The position numbers and the translations under genes were made by a program. Positions 6,308 to 13,080 of a stretch of 15,719 nt of DNA are shown piece after piece. The notes under the pieces were generated by a model. It saw nothing but the letters and a program-made list of their open reading frames with translations. It did no database searches and had not been told where the DNA came from. Source of the DNA: Bryobacterales bacterium (GTDB lineage Bacteria; Acidobacteriota; Terriglobia; Bryobacterales; Bryobacteraceae); NCBI GenBank assembly GCA_003517725.1, contig DOZZ01000044.1, positions 8,617 to 24,335 of the forward strand, read 5' to 3'. How positions within the stretch are numbered: position 1 is the stretch's first letter; every line of letters begins with the position of its first letter.

Positions 6308-7105
6308 ATGACTTCCGCAGCGCAATCCGATGGTAATTTAGGCGCAAAGTTCGCGCGGTTCGCTGAAATTATGGCGCGCCTGCGAGCGCCGGACGGCTGC
6401 CCGTGGGATCGCGAGCAGACGTTCGACACGCTCAAACCCTTCTTGCTCGAAGAGGCCTACGAGGTGCTCGACGCCATCGATCGCCGCGACTGGGACGAGT
6501 TGCGCGGCGAACTCGGCGACGTCATGCTGCAAGCCGTTTTTCTGGCGCAGCTGGCGCGCGAGCAGGGGCTGTTTGAGATCGGCGATTCGATCGACGCGAT
6601 CAGCGACAAGCTGATTCGCCGGCACCCGCACGTCTTTGGCGACGAGCATGTCGAGACCGAAGGACAGGTGCGCCAGCGCTGGAGCGAGATCAAAGCGCAG
6701 GAAAAGGCGGCGAAGGGCGGCGCGCCCAGTGGCCTGCTGGACGCCGTGCCGCGCAATCTGCCAGCCTTGGTGGAGGCGCAGCAGATTACGGCGCGCGCGG
6801 CGCAGGTGGGCTTCGACTGGACGGACGTCAAAGACGTGCTGGCCAAGCTGGATGAAGAGCGGGCCGAGTTGGAAGCCGCGGTCAGCCCCGAAGAAGTCGA
6901 AGACGAAATCGGCGATCTGCTGTTCGTCGTGATGAACCTGGCGCGCTTCCGCAAAGTGGACGCGGAGCAGGCGCTGCGCAAGTCGAACGCCAAGTTTCGC
7001 GCGCGCTTCGCCTACATCGAACGAGCGCTGCACGCGCAGGGGCGCGGCTTGCCCGAGGCTTCGATCGAGGAAATGGAGGCGCTATGGCAAGCGGCCAAAC
7101 GTTGA
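6308..7105 (+). CDS. mazG: MazG nucleoside triphosphate pyrophosphohydrolase
   Basis: MazG removes pyrophosphate from (d)NTPs, clearing non-canonical nucleotides and, in E. coli, lowering ppGpp. The 265-residue product has two tandem MazG domains as in the E. coli protein. Domain 1 begins RLRAPDGCPWDREQTF (25-39), followed by the metal-binding helices LLEEAYEVLDAI (46-57) and GELGDVMLQ (67-75), then KLIRRHPHVFGD (101-112). Domain 2 has LDEERAELEAA (181-191) and EEVEDEIGDLLF (196-207), the acidic E-x-x-E / E-x-x-D pattern that binds Mg2+. The start ATG at 6308 gives the usual length. It heads a plus-strand operon: the next gene starts 22 nt before this stop. It is a general housecleaning enzyme and need not be functionally tied to the genes behind it. 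Confidence 0.95.
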   Translation: MTSAAQSDGNLGAKFARFAEIMARLRAPDGCPWDREQTFDTLKPFLLEEAYEVLDAIDRRDWDELRGELGDVMLQAVFLAQLAREQGLFEIGDSIDAISDKLIRRHPHVFGDEHVETEGQVRQRWSEIKAQEKAAKGGAPSGLLDAVPRNLPALVEAQQITARAAQVGFDWTDVKDVLAKLDEERAELEAAVSPEEVEDEIGDLLFVVMNLARFRKVDAEQALRKSNAKFRARFAYIERALHAQGRGLPEASIEEMEALWQAAKR

Positions 7106-7842
7106 GCGCGCCCGATATTCAAATTCGCGCGCTCGAATCGCAGGACGATTTTCGCGGGGCCGTGCAGTTGCAGAAGAGCATCTGGGGCTTCGAAGATGTA
7201 GACCTGCTGCCGGCGCGGCTGTTCGTGGTTGCCACGAAAATCGGCGGGCATGCTTTCGGCGCCTTTCACAATGCGCGCATGGTCGCGTTCTGCCTGTCGA
7301 TCCCGGGATTGAAGACTGGCGGCCAGTATTATCTGCACAGCCACATGCTGGGTGTAGCGCCGGAGTATCGCAATTACGGCATCGGGCGGCAGTTGAAATT
7401 ACAGCAGCGCGAAGAAGCCCTGAGCCGCGAGCTGGACCTGATGGAGTGGACCTTCGATCCGCTGGAGTTGAAGAACGCGTACTTCAACATCGAGCGTCTG
7501 GGCGCGGTGATCCGCCGCTATGTTCGCAATCAATACGGCAAGACCAGCAGCCAGTTGCACGGCGGCCTGCCCACGGATCGCTGCACGGCGGAGTGGTGGC
7601 TGCGCTCGGATCGGGTGGTGCAGGCCATCGCGGGGCGTGCTTTTTCGAAGCCCGCGATTGAGGCCAAGGTGACCGTGCCGGCCGATATCGAGCAGATCCG
7701 CCGGAACGAGCCGCGGCGCGCGCGAGAGGTCCAGTCCGCGCTCTGCGATCGTTTCGAAGAGCTCTTCAGCGAGAACCTGGCTGTCGTGGCTTTTGAGAAG
7801 AGCGGCACGGCGGGCACCTATTGTTTCGGACGATTCGCATGA
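7084..7842 (+). CDS. GNAT-family acyltransferase (COG3375 type), candidate amino acid N-succinyltransferase
   Basis: A 252-residue acyl-CoA-dependent N-acyltransferase. The core acyl-CoA site is SHMLGVAPEYRNYGIGRQLK (86-105), with the Q/R-x-x-G-x-G pattern at 96-101, followed by the group-specific EWTFDPLELKNAYFNIERLG (121-140). This long GNAT type is commonly encoded next to enolase-superfamily racemases of the MenC/NSAR type. In Geobacillus such a partner succinylates D-amino acids so that the racemase can convert them. Here the racemase gene starts within the last 4 nt of this one, so the same partnership is likely; succinyl-CoA as donor is inferred from that precedent. GGAGG 4 nt before the ATG supports the start even though it lies 22 nt inside mazG. 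Protein N-acetylation is an alternative but less well supported. Confidence 0.82.
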   Translation: MASGQTLSAPDIQIRALESQDDFRGAVQLQKSIWGFEDVDLLPARLFVVATKIGGHAFGAFHNARMVAFCLSIPGLKTGGQYYLHSHMLGVAPEYRNYGIGRQLKLQQREEALSRELDLMEWTFDPLELKNAYFNIERLGAVIRRYVRNQYGKTSSQLHGGLPTDRCTAEWWLRSDRVVQAIAGRAFSKPAIEAKVTVPADIEQIRRNEPRRAREVQSALCDRFEELFSENLAVVAFEKSGTAGTYCFGRFA

Positions 7843-8948
7843 AGATCGACCGCATCGTGATGCGCCAGCTGCGCATGCCGCTGGTGCATTTCTTCGAGAC
7901 CAGCTTCGGCCGCACGCACGAACGCGACATCATCATAGTGGAGGTGACGGCCGGCGGCATCTCCGGATGGGGCGAGGTGACGGCCGGCGAAAATCCTTTC
8001 TACAACGAGGAGTGGACCGCGGCCGCATGGCTGATTGTGCGCGATTATTGCGCGCCGCGCGTGCTGCAGCGGGAACTGGACTCGGCCGACAACGTCGCGC
8101 CTCTGTTCGAACATATTCGCGGCCACCGCATGGCGCGCGGCGGGCTGGAGGCGGCGATCTGGGACCTGGAAGCACGGCTGGCCGGGCTCCCGCTGTACCG
8201 GCACATCGGCGGCGGGGCGCACCGCGAGATTCCGTGCGGCGTGTCGATCGGCGTGCAGGATTCCGTCGAGCAACTGCTTGAAAAGATCCAGTGCGAACTG
8301 GCCGCCGGCTACCAGCGCATCAAGATGAAGATCAAGCCGGGCTGGGACGTGGACGTGGTGCGGGCCGTGCGCCACAAGTTCCCGGCGATCAAGCTGATGG
8401 TGGACGCCAACTCGGCATATACGCTGGCCGATGCAGCGCATTTAAAGCGCCTCGACGAGTTCTACCTGATGATGATCGAGCAGCCGTTGAGCCACGACGA
8501 CATCATCGACCACGCGCACCTGCAGTCACAGCTCGAAACGCCTATCTGCCTGGATGAGTGCATCCGCACCGCGCACCACGCTGAGCAAGCTATTGCCATG
8601 CGTGCCTGCGGCATCATCAACATCAAGCTGGGGCGAGTCGGCGGCTTCAGCGAGGCGCGGCGCTTGCATGACGTCGCGCAGGCGGCGGGCATTCCGGTCT
8701 GGTGCGGCGGCATGCTGGAAGCCGGCATCGGACGGGCCCACAACATCGCACTGTCGACGCTGCCTAATTTCACGCTGCCCGGCGACGTCTCGGCCAGCGG
8801 CCGCTACTGGAAGCGCGATGTGATCACCCCGCCGGTTGAGACTACCCCGCGCGGCACCATCACGGTGCGCGACGACCCTGGCTTCGGCTACGCCATCGAC
8901 CACGATTTTATGCAATCCATCACATTGCGCGAGGAGACGCTGGCTTGA
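7839..8948 (+). CDS. Enolase-superfamily N-succinylamino acid racemase / o-succinylbenzoate synthase (MenC family)
   Basis: A 369-residue enzyme of the muconate lactonising subgroup. The barrel carries the expected residues: IKMKIKPG (161-168) with the acid/base K-x-K lysines, metal ligands Asp189 (MVDAN), Glu214 (IEQP) and Asp239 (LDE), and the opposite-face lysine Lys263 in NIKLGRVGG. These spacings fit the NSAR/OSBS subfamily, whose members dehydrate SHCHC to o-succinylbenzoate in menaquinone synthesis and/or racemise N-succinylamino acids. Automatic annotation would name it menC. No other men genes are present, and the gene is translationally coupled (ATGA) to a GNAT acyltransferase, so racemisation of N-acylamino acids is the better guess. 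ATG at 7839 is preferred over a TTG six codons upstream. Its stop overlaps the next start as TTGA. Confidence 0.88.
   Translation: MKIDRIVMRQLRMPLVHFFETSFGRTHERDIIIVEVTAGGISGWGEVTAGENPFYNEEWTAAAWLIVRDYCAPRVLQRELDSADNVAPLFEHIRGHRMARGGLEAAIWDLEARLAGLPLYRHIGGGAHREIPCGVSIGVQDSVEQLLEKIQCELAAGYQRIKMKIKPGWDVDVVRAVRHKFPAIKLMVDANSAYTLADAAHLKRLDEFYLMMIEQPLSHDDIIDHAHLQSQLETPICLDECIRTAHHAEQAIAMRACGIINIKLGRVGGFSEARRLHDVAQAAGIPVWCGGMLEAGIGRAHNIALSTLPNFTLPGDVSASGRYWKRDVITPPVETTPRGTITVRDDPGFGYAIDHDFMQSITLREETLA
8931..8936 (+). promoter_or_regulatory. Ribosome-binding site deciding a TTG start
   Basis: GAGGAG lies 8 nt upstream of the TTG at 8945, inside the end of the racemase gene. It supports the unusual TTG as the true start of the transporter; the next in-frame ATG lies more than 50 codons downstream and would remove the first membrane helices. 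Confidence 0.6.
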
Positions 8949-10243
8949 ATTTCTATAGCCTGCTGCGCTCGAACCGCAACTACCGGCGCTTGTGGATCGG
9001 ACAGGTGGTCAGCGAAATCGGCGACCACTTCAACAACATCGCGGTCTTCAGCCTCGCGCTCGAGCATACGCGCCTGGACCCTTCGCGCTCGGGCCTCGCC
9101 GTGACCGGCGTGATGCTGTCGCGCGCCATTCCGGCGGTGATGGCCGGGCCCATCGCGGGCGTGGTGCTCGACCGCCTCAACCGCAAGCACGTCATGATCG
9201 CGAGCGACACCATCCGCGCGGTTCTGGCGCTCGGCTTTATCCTGACGCTGGCGCATCCGGGCACCTGGATGCTCTACGGCTTTAGCGCGCTGCTGATGTT
9301 CGCCTCGCCGTTCTTCAGCGCCGGCCGCTCGTCCATCCTGCCGACCATCACCACGCCCGAAGAGGTGCACGCCGCCAACTCGCTGACACAAATCACGCAG
9401 TGGACCACCACTACCATCGGCACCTTCAGCGCGGGCCTCAGCATCGCCAAGTTCGGCTACGAATGGGCCTTCGTGTTCAACTCGCTGTCGTTCATGATCT
9501 CGGCGTTTTGCGTGGCGTTTCTGAGCGCCGGAACCGGCACTTTCAAAGCCGTGCGCCGCAAGGGCATCGTAAAATCGCGTCCCTGGAACGAGTACATCGC
9601 GGGCCTGCGTTACATGGCCGCCACCCCGCTGCTGCTGGGCATCGGGCTGATCGGCGTGGGCTGGGCCAGCGGCGGCGGCGCGGCGCAGATTCTGTTCAGC
9701 CTCTTCGGCGAGCTGGTGTATCACCGCGGCGCGGCGGGCATCGGCGTCATCTGGGGCTGCGCCGGCTGCGGCCTGATTGCCGGCGGCACCTTCGCGTTCT
9801 GGCTCGGCAAGCGCATCACGTTCGCGGGTTACAAGAAAACCATCTCGATCTGCTACGTGGTGCACGGCGTCACCTACGTAATCTTCAGCCAGACGCCCCA
9901 CTTCGCGCTGGGCCTGATCTTCATTGCGCTTTCGCGCGCGGCAGTCGCGGTGAGCTCCGTGCTCAACTTTTCGCAGCTGCTGCGGCATACGGCCGACGAA
10001 TACCGCGGGCGCGTATTCTCGACCGTCGATTCCCTGGTGTGGTCGACCATGATGCTGTCGATGATGGGCGCGGGCATTGCGTCGCAGCACTATGATCCGC
10101 GCACCATCGGGCTGGTGGCGGGCATCCTGAGCTCGACGACGGCCATCTTCTGGGGCTGGGCCAACTTCACGGGGCGCTTGCCGGAACCGGCGCTGCACCT
10201 CGAAACCGAGACCGTGGAAGAACACAATGAGCGCGTCGCCTAA
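8945..10243 (+). CDS. MFS transporter, drug/siderophore exporter (DHA3/EntS-like) type
   Basis: A 432-residue inner-membrane protein with about twelve hydrophobic helices in two halves. The N-terminus, LLRSNRNYRRLWIGQVVSEI, and the loop between TM2 and TM3, GVVLDRLNRKHVMIASD, are typical of MFS proteins of the EntS/DHA3 kind, which are usually proton-driven exporters. TM4 with FFSAGRSSILPTI also matches. The second half has a loop with ADEYRGRVFSTVDSLVW, which is the repeated family motif (RGRVFS). The C-terminal tail is acidic and cytoplasmic. It begins with TTG overlapping the racemase stop by 4 nt, and the next gene starts 17 nt before its stop, so it belongs to the racemase operon. Substrate cannot be read from the sequence; an acylated amino acid or a product of the neighbouring enzymes is possible. 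Confidence 0.86.
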   Translation: MNFYSLLRSNRNYRRLWIGQVVSEIGDHFNNIAVFSLALEHTRLDPSRSGLAVTGVMLSRAIPAVMAGPIAGVVLDRLNRKHVMIASDTIRAVLALGFILTLAHPGTWMLYGFSALLMFASPFFSAGRSSILPTITTPEEVHAANSLTQITQWTTTTIGTFSAGLSIAKFGYEWAFVFNSLSFMISAFCVAFLSAGTGTFKAVRRKGIVKSRPWNEYIAGLRYMAATPLLLGIGLIGVGWASGGGAAQILFSLFGELVYHRGAAGIGVIWGCAGCGLIAGGTFAFWLGKRITFAGYKKTISICYVVHGVTYVIFSQTPHFALGLIFIALSRAAVAVSSVLNFSQLLRHTADEYRGRVFSTVDSLVWSTMMLSMMGAGIASQHYDPRTIGLVAGILSSTTAIFWGWANFTGRLPEPALHLETETVEEHNERVA

Positions 10244-10949
10244 ACTCGAAGGCAAAATCGTGCTGGTGACGGGCGCGGCCAAGCGCATCGGGCGCGAGAT
10301 CGCGCTGCGGCTGGCCAGCGAGGGCGCCCGCGTGGCGCTGCACTATGGCGAGTCGCGGGAAGAGGCTGAGCGGACCGCTGCGGAATGCGGCGGCGCTGAG
10401 CTGTTCCAGGCGGATCTCGAAAGCGTGCCGCAGATACGCCGGCTGTTCGAACAAGTGCGCCAACGCTGCGGCGGCCTGGACGGCCTGGTCAACAACGCCG
10501 CGCGGTTCACGCGCTTCAACGTGCTGGAGATCGAAGAGAACGACTGGGACTACGTGCATTCGGTGAACCTGAAGGCGACCTTTTTCTGTTGCCAAAGCGC
10601 CGCGCGCATGATGCAGCCGGGCGGCCGCATCGTGAACATCAGTTCGCTCGGCGGCTTGCGCCCGTGGGCCGAGCACGTGCACTACTGCGCGTCGAAGGCC
10701 GGGGTCATCATGCTGACCAAGGCGCTGTCGAAAGCCCTGGCGCCGGGGATCACGGTCAACACGGTGGCACCCGGGGTCATTCCGTTCGGCGAGAGTGACG
10801 AACGCATCGAGGCCATGGTCCGCGCCACGCCGATGCAACGCGCGGGCAAAGGCTCGGAGATCGCCGATGCCGTGGTCTATTTTTTGACGTGCCCTGATTT
10901 CATCACCGGCCAGCTATTGGCAGTAACGGGCGGCCTGGAGCACCGCTAG
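10227..10949 (+). CDS. SDR family NAD(P)-dependent oxidoreductase, pteridine-reductase-like
   Basis: A 240-residue classical short-chain dehydrogenase. It has the cofactor loop TGAAKRIG (15-22), a second strand ending VALHYGES, QADLE (61-65), NNA (89-91), the catalytic Ser near 139 in NISSLGG and Tyr153/Lys157 in HYCASKAG. The loop reads TGxxxRIG instead of the common TGxxxGIG, and the HY after the second strand is like that of PTR1/FolM-type pteridine reductases, which use NADPH. That resemblance makes pterin or a related carbonyl a possible substrate; a FabG-like ketoreductase is the alternative. The ATG lies inside the MFS gene (17-nt overlap) with GGAAG upstream, so it is the last gene of the operon. 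The C-terminus is AVTGGLEHR in place of the usual VDGG ending. Confidence 0.87.
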   Translation: MSASPKLEGKIVLVTGAAKRIGREIALRLASEGARVALHYGESREEAERTAAECGGAELFQADLESVPQIRRLFEQVRQRCGGLDGLVNNAARFTRFNVLEIEENDWDYVHSVNLKATFFCCQSAARMMQPGGRIVNISSLGGLRPWAEHVHYCASKAGVIMLTKALSKALAPGITVNTVAPGVIPFGESDERIEAMVRATPMQRAGKGSEIADAVVYFLTCPDFITGQLLAVTGGLEHR

Positions 10950-10988
10950 CGCTTATTCAAAATTACTCCTATGATCGCTGAAGCCCCT

Positions 10989-12686
10989 ATGAAGCAGAAG
11001 ATGCTCTTTTTCCGTTTGCCCCTGCTCCTCCTTCTCGTTTCCGCCTTGCTTCCGGCTCAAACGAACCCCACTTTTTCAGGTTTAGTCATCTTCGGAGACA
11101 GCCTCTCCGATACTGGCAACGTCGCGCATGACGTTCAGGCGAAGTATGGCGTGCGCTATCCCAGTGAAGCCTTCAACTATACGGATGGGCGCTTCACCGA
11201 TGGCGCCGCGACCAAGCCCGCGGCCCGCGCCTACTTCGGCGTTTGGGTGGAACAGTTGGCCACGGCGCTCGGCTTGCCCGCCGTGGCCGCCAGCAGCACC
11301 GGCGGCGCGGATTACGCCTACGGCGATGCCACTACCGAGGATGGAACCACCCTGGTGACCGTGGGCCTGCTGAGTCTGCCCGTCAAAAACATGGGCCAGC
11401 AAGTCAGCGACTATCTGGCCCGGCCCACGCCGCCAGACCCCAATGCGCTGTTTCTGGTCTGGGGCGGCGGGAATGACTTCTTCAACAACGCCTCGACCGA
11501 TAACGTGCCGGTGGTGGCCGCGCGCGTCACCGCGCTGGTAGAGCGCTTGGCTCGTGGTGGAGCGGTGAACATTCTGGTTCCGAACCTGCCTCCGCTCGGG
11601 ACTTTGCCCACTTACTCCGGCCAGTCGGACACAGCCGCGGCGCTCAATGCCGGTACAGCGTTATATCGCAACGTTTTGAATGCCGATTTGGACGCTCTGC
11701 AGATGCGTCTTGCGTCGGCCGGGGTGCCCCTCCATCTCTACCGGCTGGATATTTTTAGTTTGTATTTTGAGATAGCTCATAATCCCGCGGCGCGCGGCTT
11801 CGTCAACGTGACCGATCAGTCCCAGGGGAACGCGGGCATCAACCCGGACCAGTACCTGTTCTGGGACGGCATCCACCCCACTACCGCGGGGCAAAATCAA
11901 ATTGCTCTCAGCGCGCTGGGCGTTCTAAAGGCTGGGCCCACTGCGCCCAGCGTGCCGCAATTCACGGCTGCTTCGGTGGTGAACGGCGCTAGTTTGACGG
12001 GCTCCATCGCATCCGGCGCCTGGGTCAGTATTTTTGGGCAAAATCTGGCGTCCACCACGCGCATTTGGAACACCAACGATTTCGGAGGCGGTAAACTACC
12101 CACGGCACTCAGCGGCGTGAGCGTCACCATCAACGGCAAGCCGGCTTACATCTACTACATCAGCCCGACCCAGTTGAACGTGCTCGCGCCGGTCGACAGC
12201 ACCACGGGACCGGTCACCGTACAGGTCACGACATCAGCCGGTCAGTCGGCGTCGGTTACGGTGCAAAAAGCGGCGGCCTCGCCGGCCTTCTTCCAGTTCG
12301 ACCCGCAAGGGCGGAAGTATATTGCGGCTGAGTTTGGCGACTATAGCTTAGTGGGGCCCGCGGGGCTCTTCGGTACCGCCGCCACCACGCGGCCGGCGAA
12401 GCCCGGCGAGATCGTTGTGCTGTACGCCACGGGTCTGGGGGCGACCTCGCCGGCTTATCCGGATGGGGAGATCTTGCCTACCGTTTATCCGCTGGCAGTG
12501 ACGCCTACCGTTACGATCGGCGGCGTTCCCGGAATGGTGCACTTCGCGGGCTTAGTCGCGCCCGGGCTGTATCAGGTGAACGTGGAAGTGCCGGCATTGC
12601 CGGACGGCGACAGTAGTGTTGTGATGGACCTGGGCGGCGGAGTGACGTCGGCAGCGGGGGTCTCGTACCTGGCGATTCGGAACTGA
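10989..12686 (+). CDS. Secreted SGNH/GDSL hydrolase with Solibacter-type C-terminal domain (TIGR03437)
   Basis: A 565-residue exported protein. The signal peptide has a Lys/Arg N-region, a Leu-rich core and a likely cleavage after LLPA (residue 23). The catalytic domain is SGNH: FGDSLSDTGN with nucleophile Ser38, WGGGNDFF (159-166) and WDGIHPT with Asp293 and His296; it looks like a GDSL lipase/esterase acting on acyl or acetyl esters. From about residue 328 follows a different domain: AASVVNGASLTGSIASGAWV, VSIFGQNLA, YYISPTQLNVLAP, VVLYATGLG and GLYQVNVEVPALPDG, the pattern of the TIGR03437 beta domain abundant in Solibacter-like acidobacteria. I prefer the ATG at 10989, which starts the signal peptide cleanly; an ATG six codons upstream (10971) is also open. 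It begins 39 nt after the SDR stop and may share that transcript. Confidence 0.9.
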   Translation: MKQKMLFFRLPLLLLLVSALLPAQTNPTFSGLVIFGDSLSDTGNVAHDVQAKYGVRYPSEAFNYTDGRFTDGAATKPAARAYFGVWVEQLATALGLPAVAASSTGGADYAYGDATTEDGTTLVTVGLLSLPVKNMGQQVSDYLARPTPPDPNALFLVWGGGNDFFNNASTDNVPVVAARVTALVERLARGGAVNILVPNLPPLGTLPTYSGQSDTAAALNAGTALYRNVLNADLDALQMRLASAGVPLHLYRLDIFSLYFEIAHNPAARGFVNVTDQSQGNAGINPDQYLFWDGIHPTTAGQNQIALSALGVLKAGPTAPSVPQFTAASVVNGASLTGSIASGAWVSIFGQNLASTTRIWNTNDFGGGKLPTALSGVSVTINGKPAYIYYISPTQLNVLAPVDSTTGPVTVQVTTSAGQSASVTVQKAAASPAFFQFDPQGRKYIAAEFGDYSLVGPAGLFGTAATTRPAKPGEIVVLYATGLGATSPAYPDGEILPTVYPLAVTPTVTIGGVPGMVHFAGLVAPGLYQVNVEVPALPDGDSSVVMDLGGGVTSAAGVSYLAIRN

Positions 12687-13080
12687 CGCGCGTTTACGGA
12701 CAAAGCCAATTTCCGGAGCCGGTTTTCCTTTTGTTTTGTTCAGCTGCTGCCTACAAATGGCTTGAAAGCCAATGCTTTTTTGACGAACAAAGCCAATTTT
12801 TCGGCGGGGGCTGATGCACGGCGCGGCAGACCGGGTTGTGAAGTAGCGGGATCCGGGTGTCATGGGCGGTGTAGAGATACGAAAACATGGGCACTGTTAG
12901 TTGCCTCCCGCATGTAGAGTAAGGCGCGGTTCGGGCTGGTTCCGCAGGGAGGGACGTGCAAGTTACTGGAAAGGAACGCTCGATATTTGTGGAACGGGTC
13001 GGAACGCCCGACGGAGCACGGTAGTGTTCTATAGGGTAGGTGATCGGCCAGAGGCTTTAGCGCGTATGCTGTTTAACTGA
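12687..13080. other. 394-nt intergenic region with no credible gene
   Basis: Between the hydrolase and the kinase I see no convincing coding region. Short open frames on the minus strand lack start signals and family resemblance. The first third is T-rich with the repeats listed separately and short hairpins such as TGGCT-TGAA-AGCCA (12758-12771) followed by a run of six T (12776-12781), which could end the hydrolase transcript weakly. The rest should hold the kinase promoter. TATAGG (13030-13035) and TATGCT (13065-13070) are possible -10 boxes, but neither has a matching -35. Confidence 0.5.
12696..12799. repeat. Short interspersed repeat: a 17-nt word twice, its 9-nt core three times
   Basis: A 17-nt word occurs at 12696-12712 and 12783-12799 with a single mismatch; the identical 13-nt part is ACAAAGCCAATTT. 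Its core AAAGCCAAT also occurs at 12765-12773, just after an inverted partner (ATGGCTT at 12757-12763). Three copies of a 9-mer within 96 nt are far beyond chance. The units are followed by T-rich or G-rich DNA and have no target-site duplications, so they are not an insertion sequence. Confidence 0.65.

Noticed and set aside
7839..8948. A menaquinone biosynthesis cluster suggested by the MenC-family gene
   Set aside because: No menA, menB, menD, menE or menF is present nearby, and the coupled neighbour is an acyltransferase, so the cluster reading is not supported.
8888..10288. A 466-codon open frame on the minus strand opposite the MFS gene
   Set aside because: It is rich in Arg, Ala, His and Gly without any fold-like pattern, runs antisense to a clear transporter, and exists because high-GC coding DNA has few stops on the opposite strand.
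12552..12863. A 103-codon minus-strand open frame over the hydrolase end and the repeats
   Set aside because: It shows a repeated IGFVR-like peptide only because the DNA repeat is translated; about a third lies antisense to the hydrolase and there is no ribosome-binding site.
12687..13080. A CRISPR array or insertion-sequence remnant in the repeat-bearing gap
   Set aside because: The repeats are 9-17 nt, irregularly spaced and only two or three in number; there are no terminal inverted repeats, transposase fragments or cas genes.
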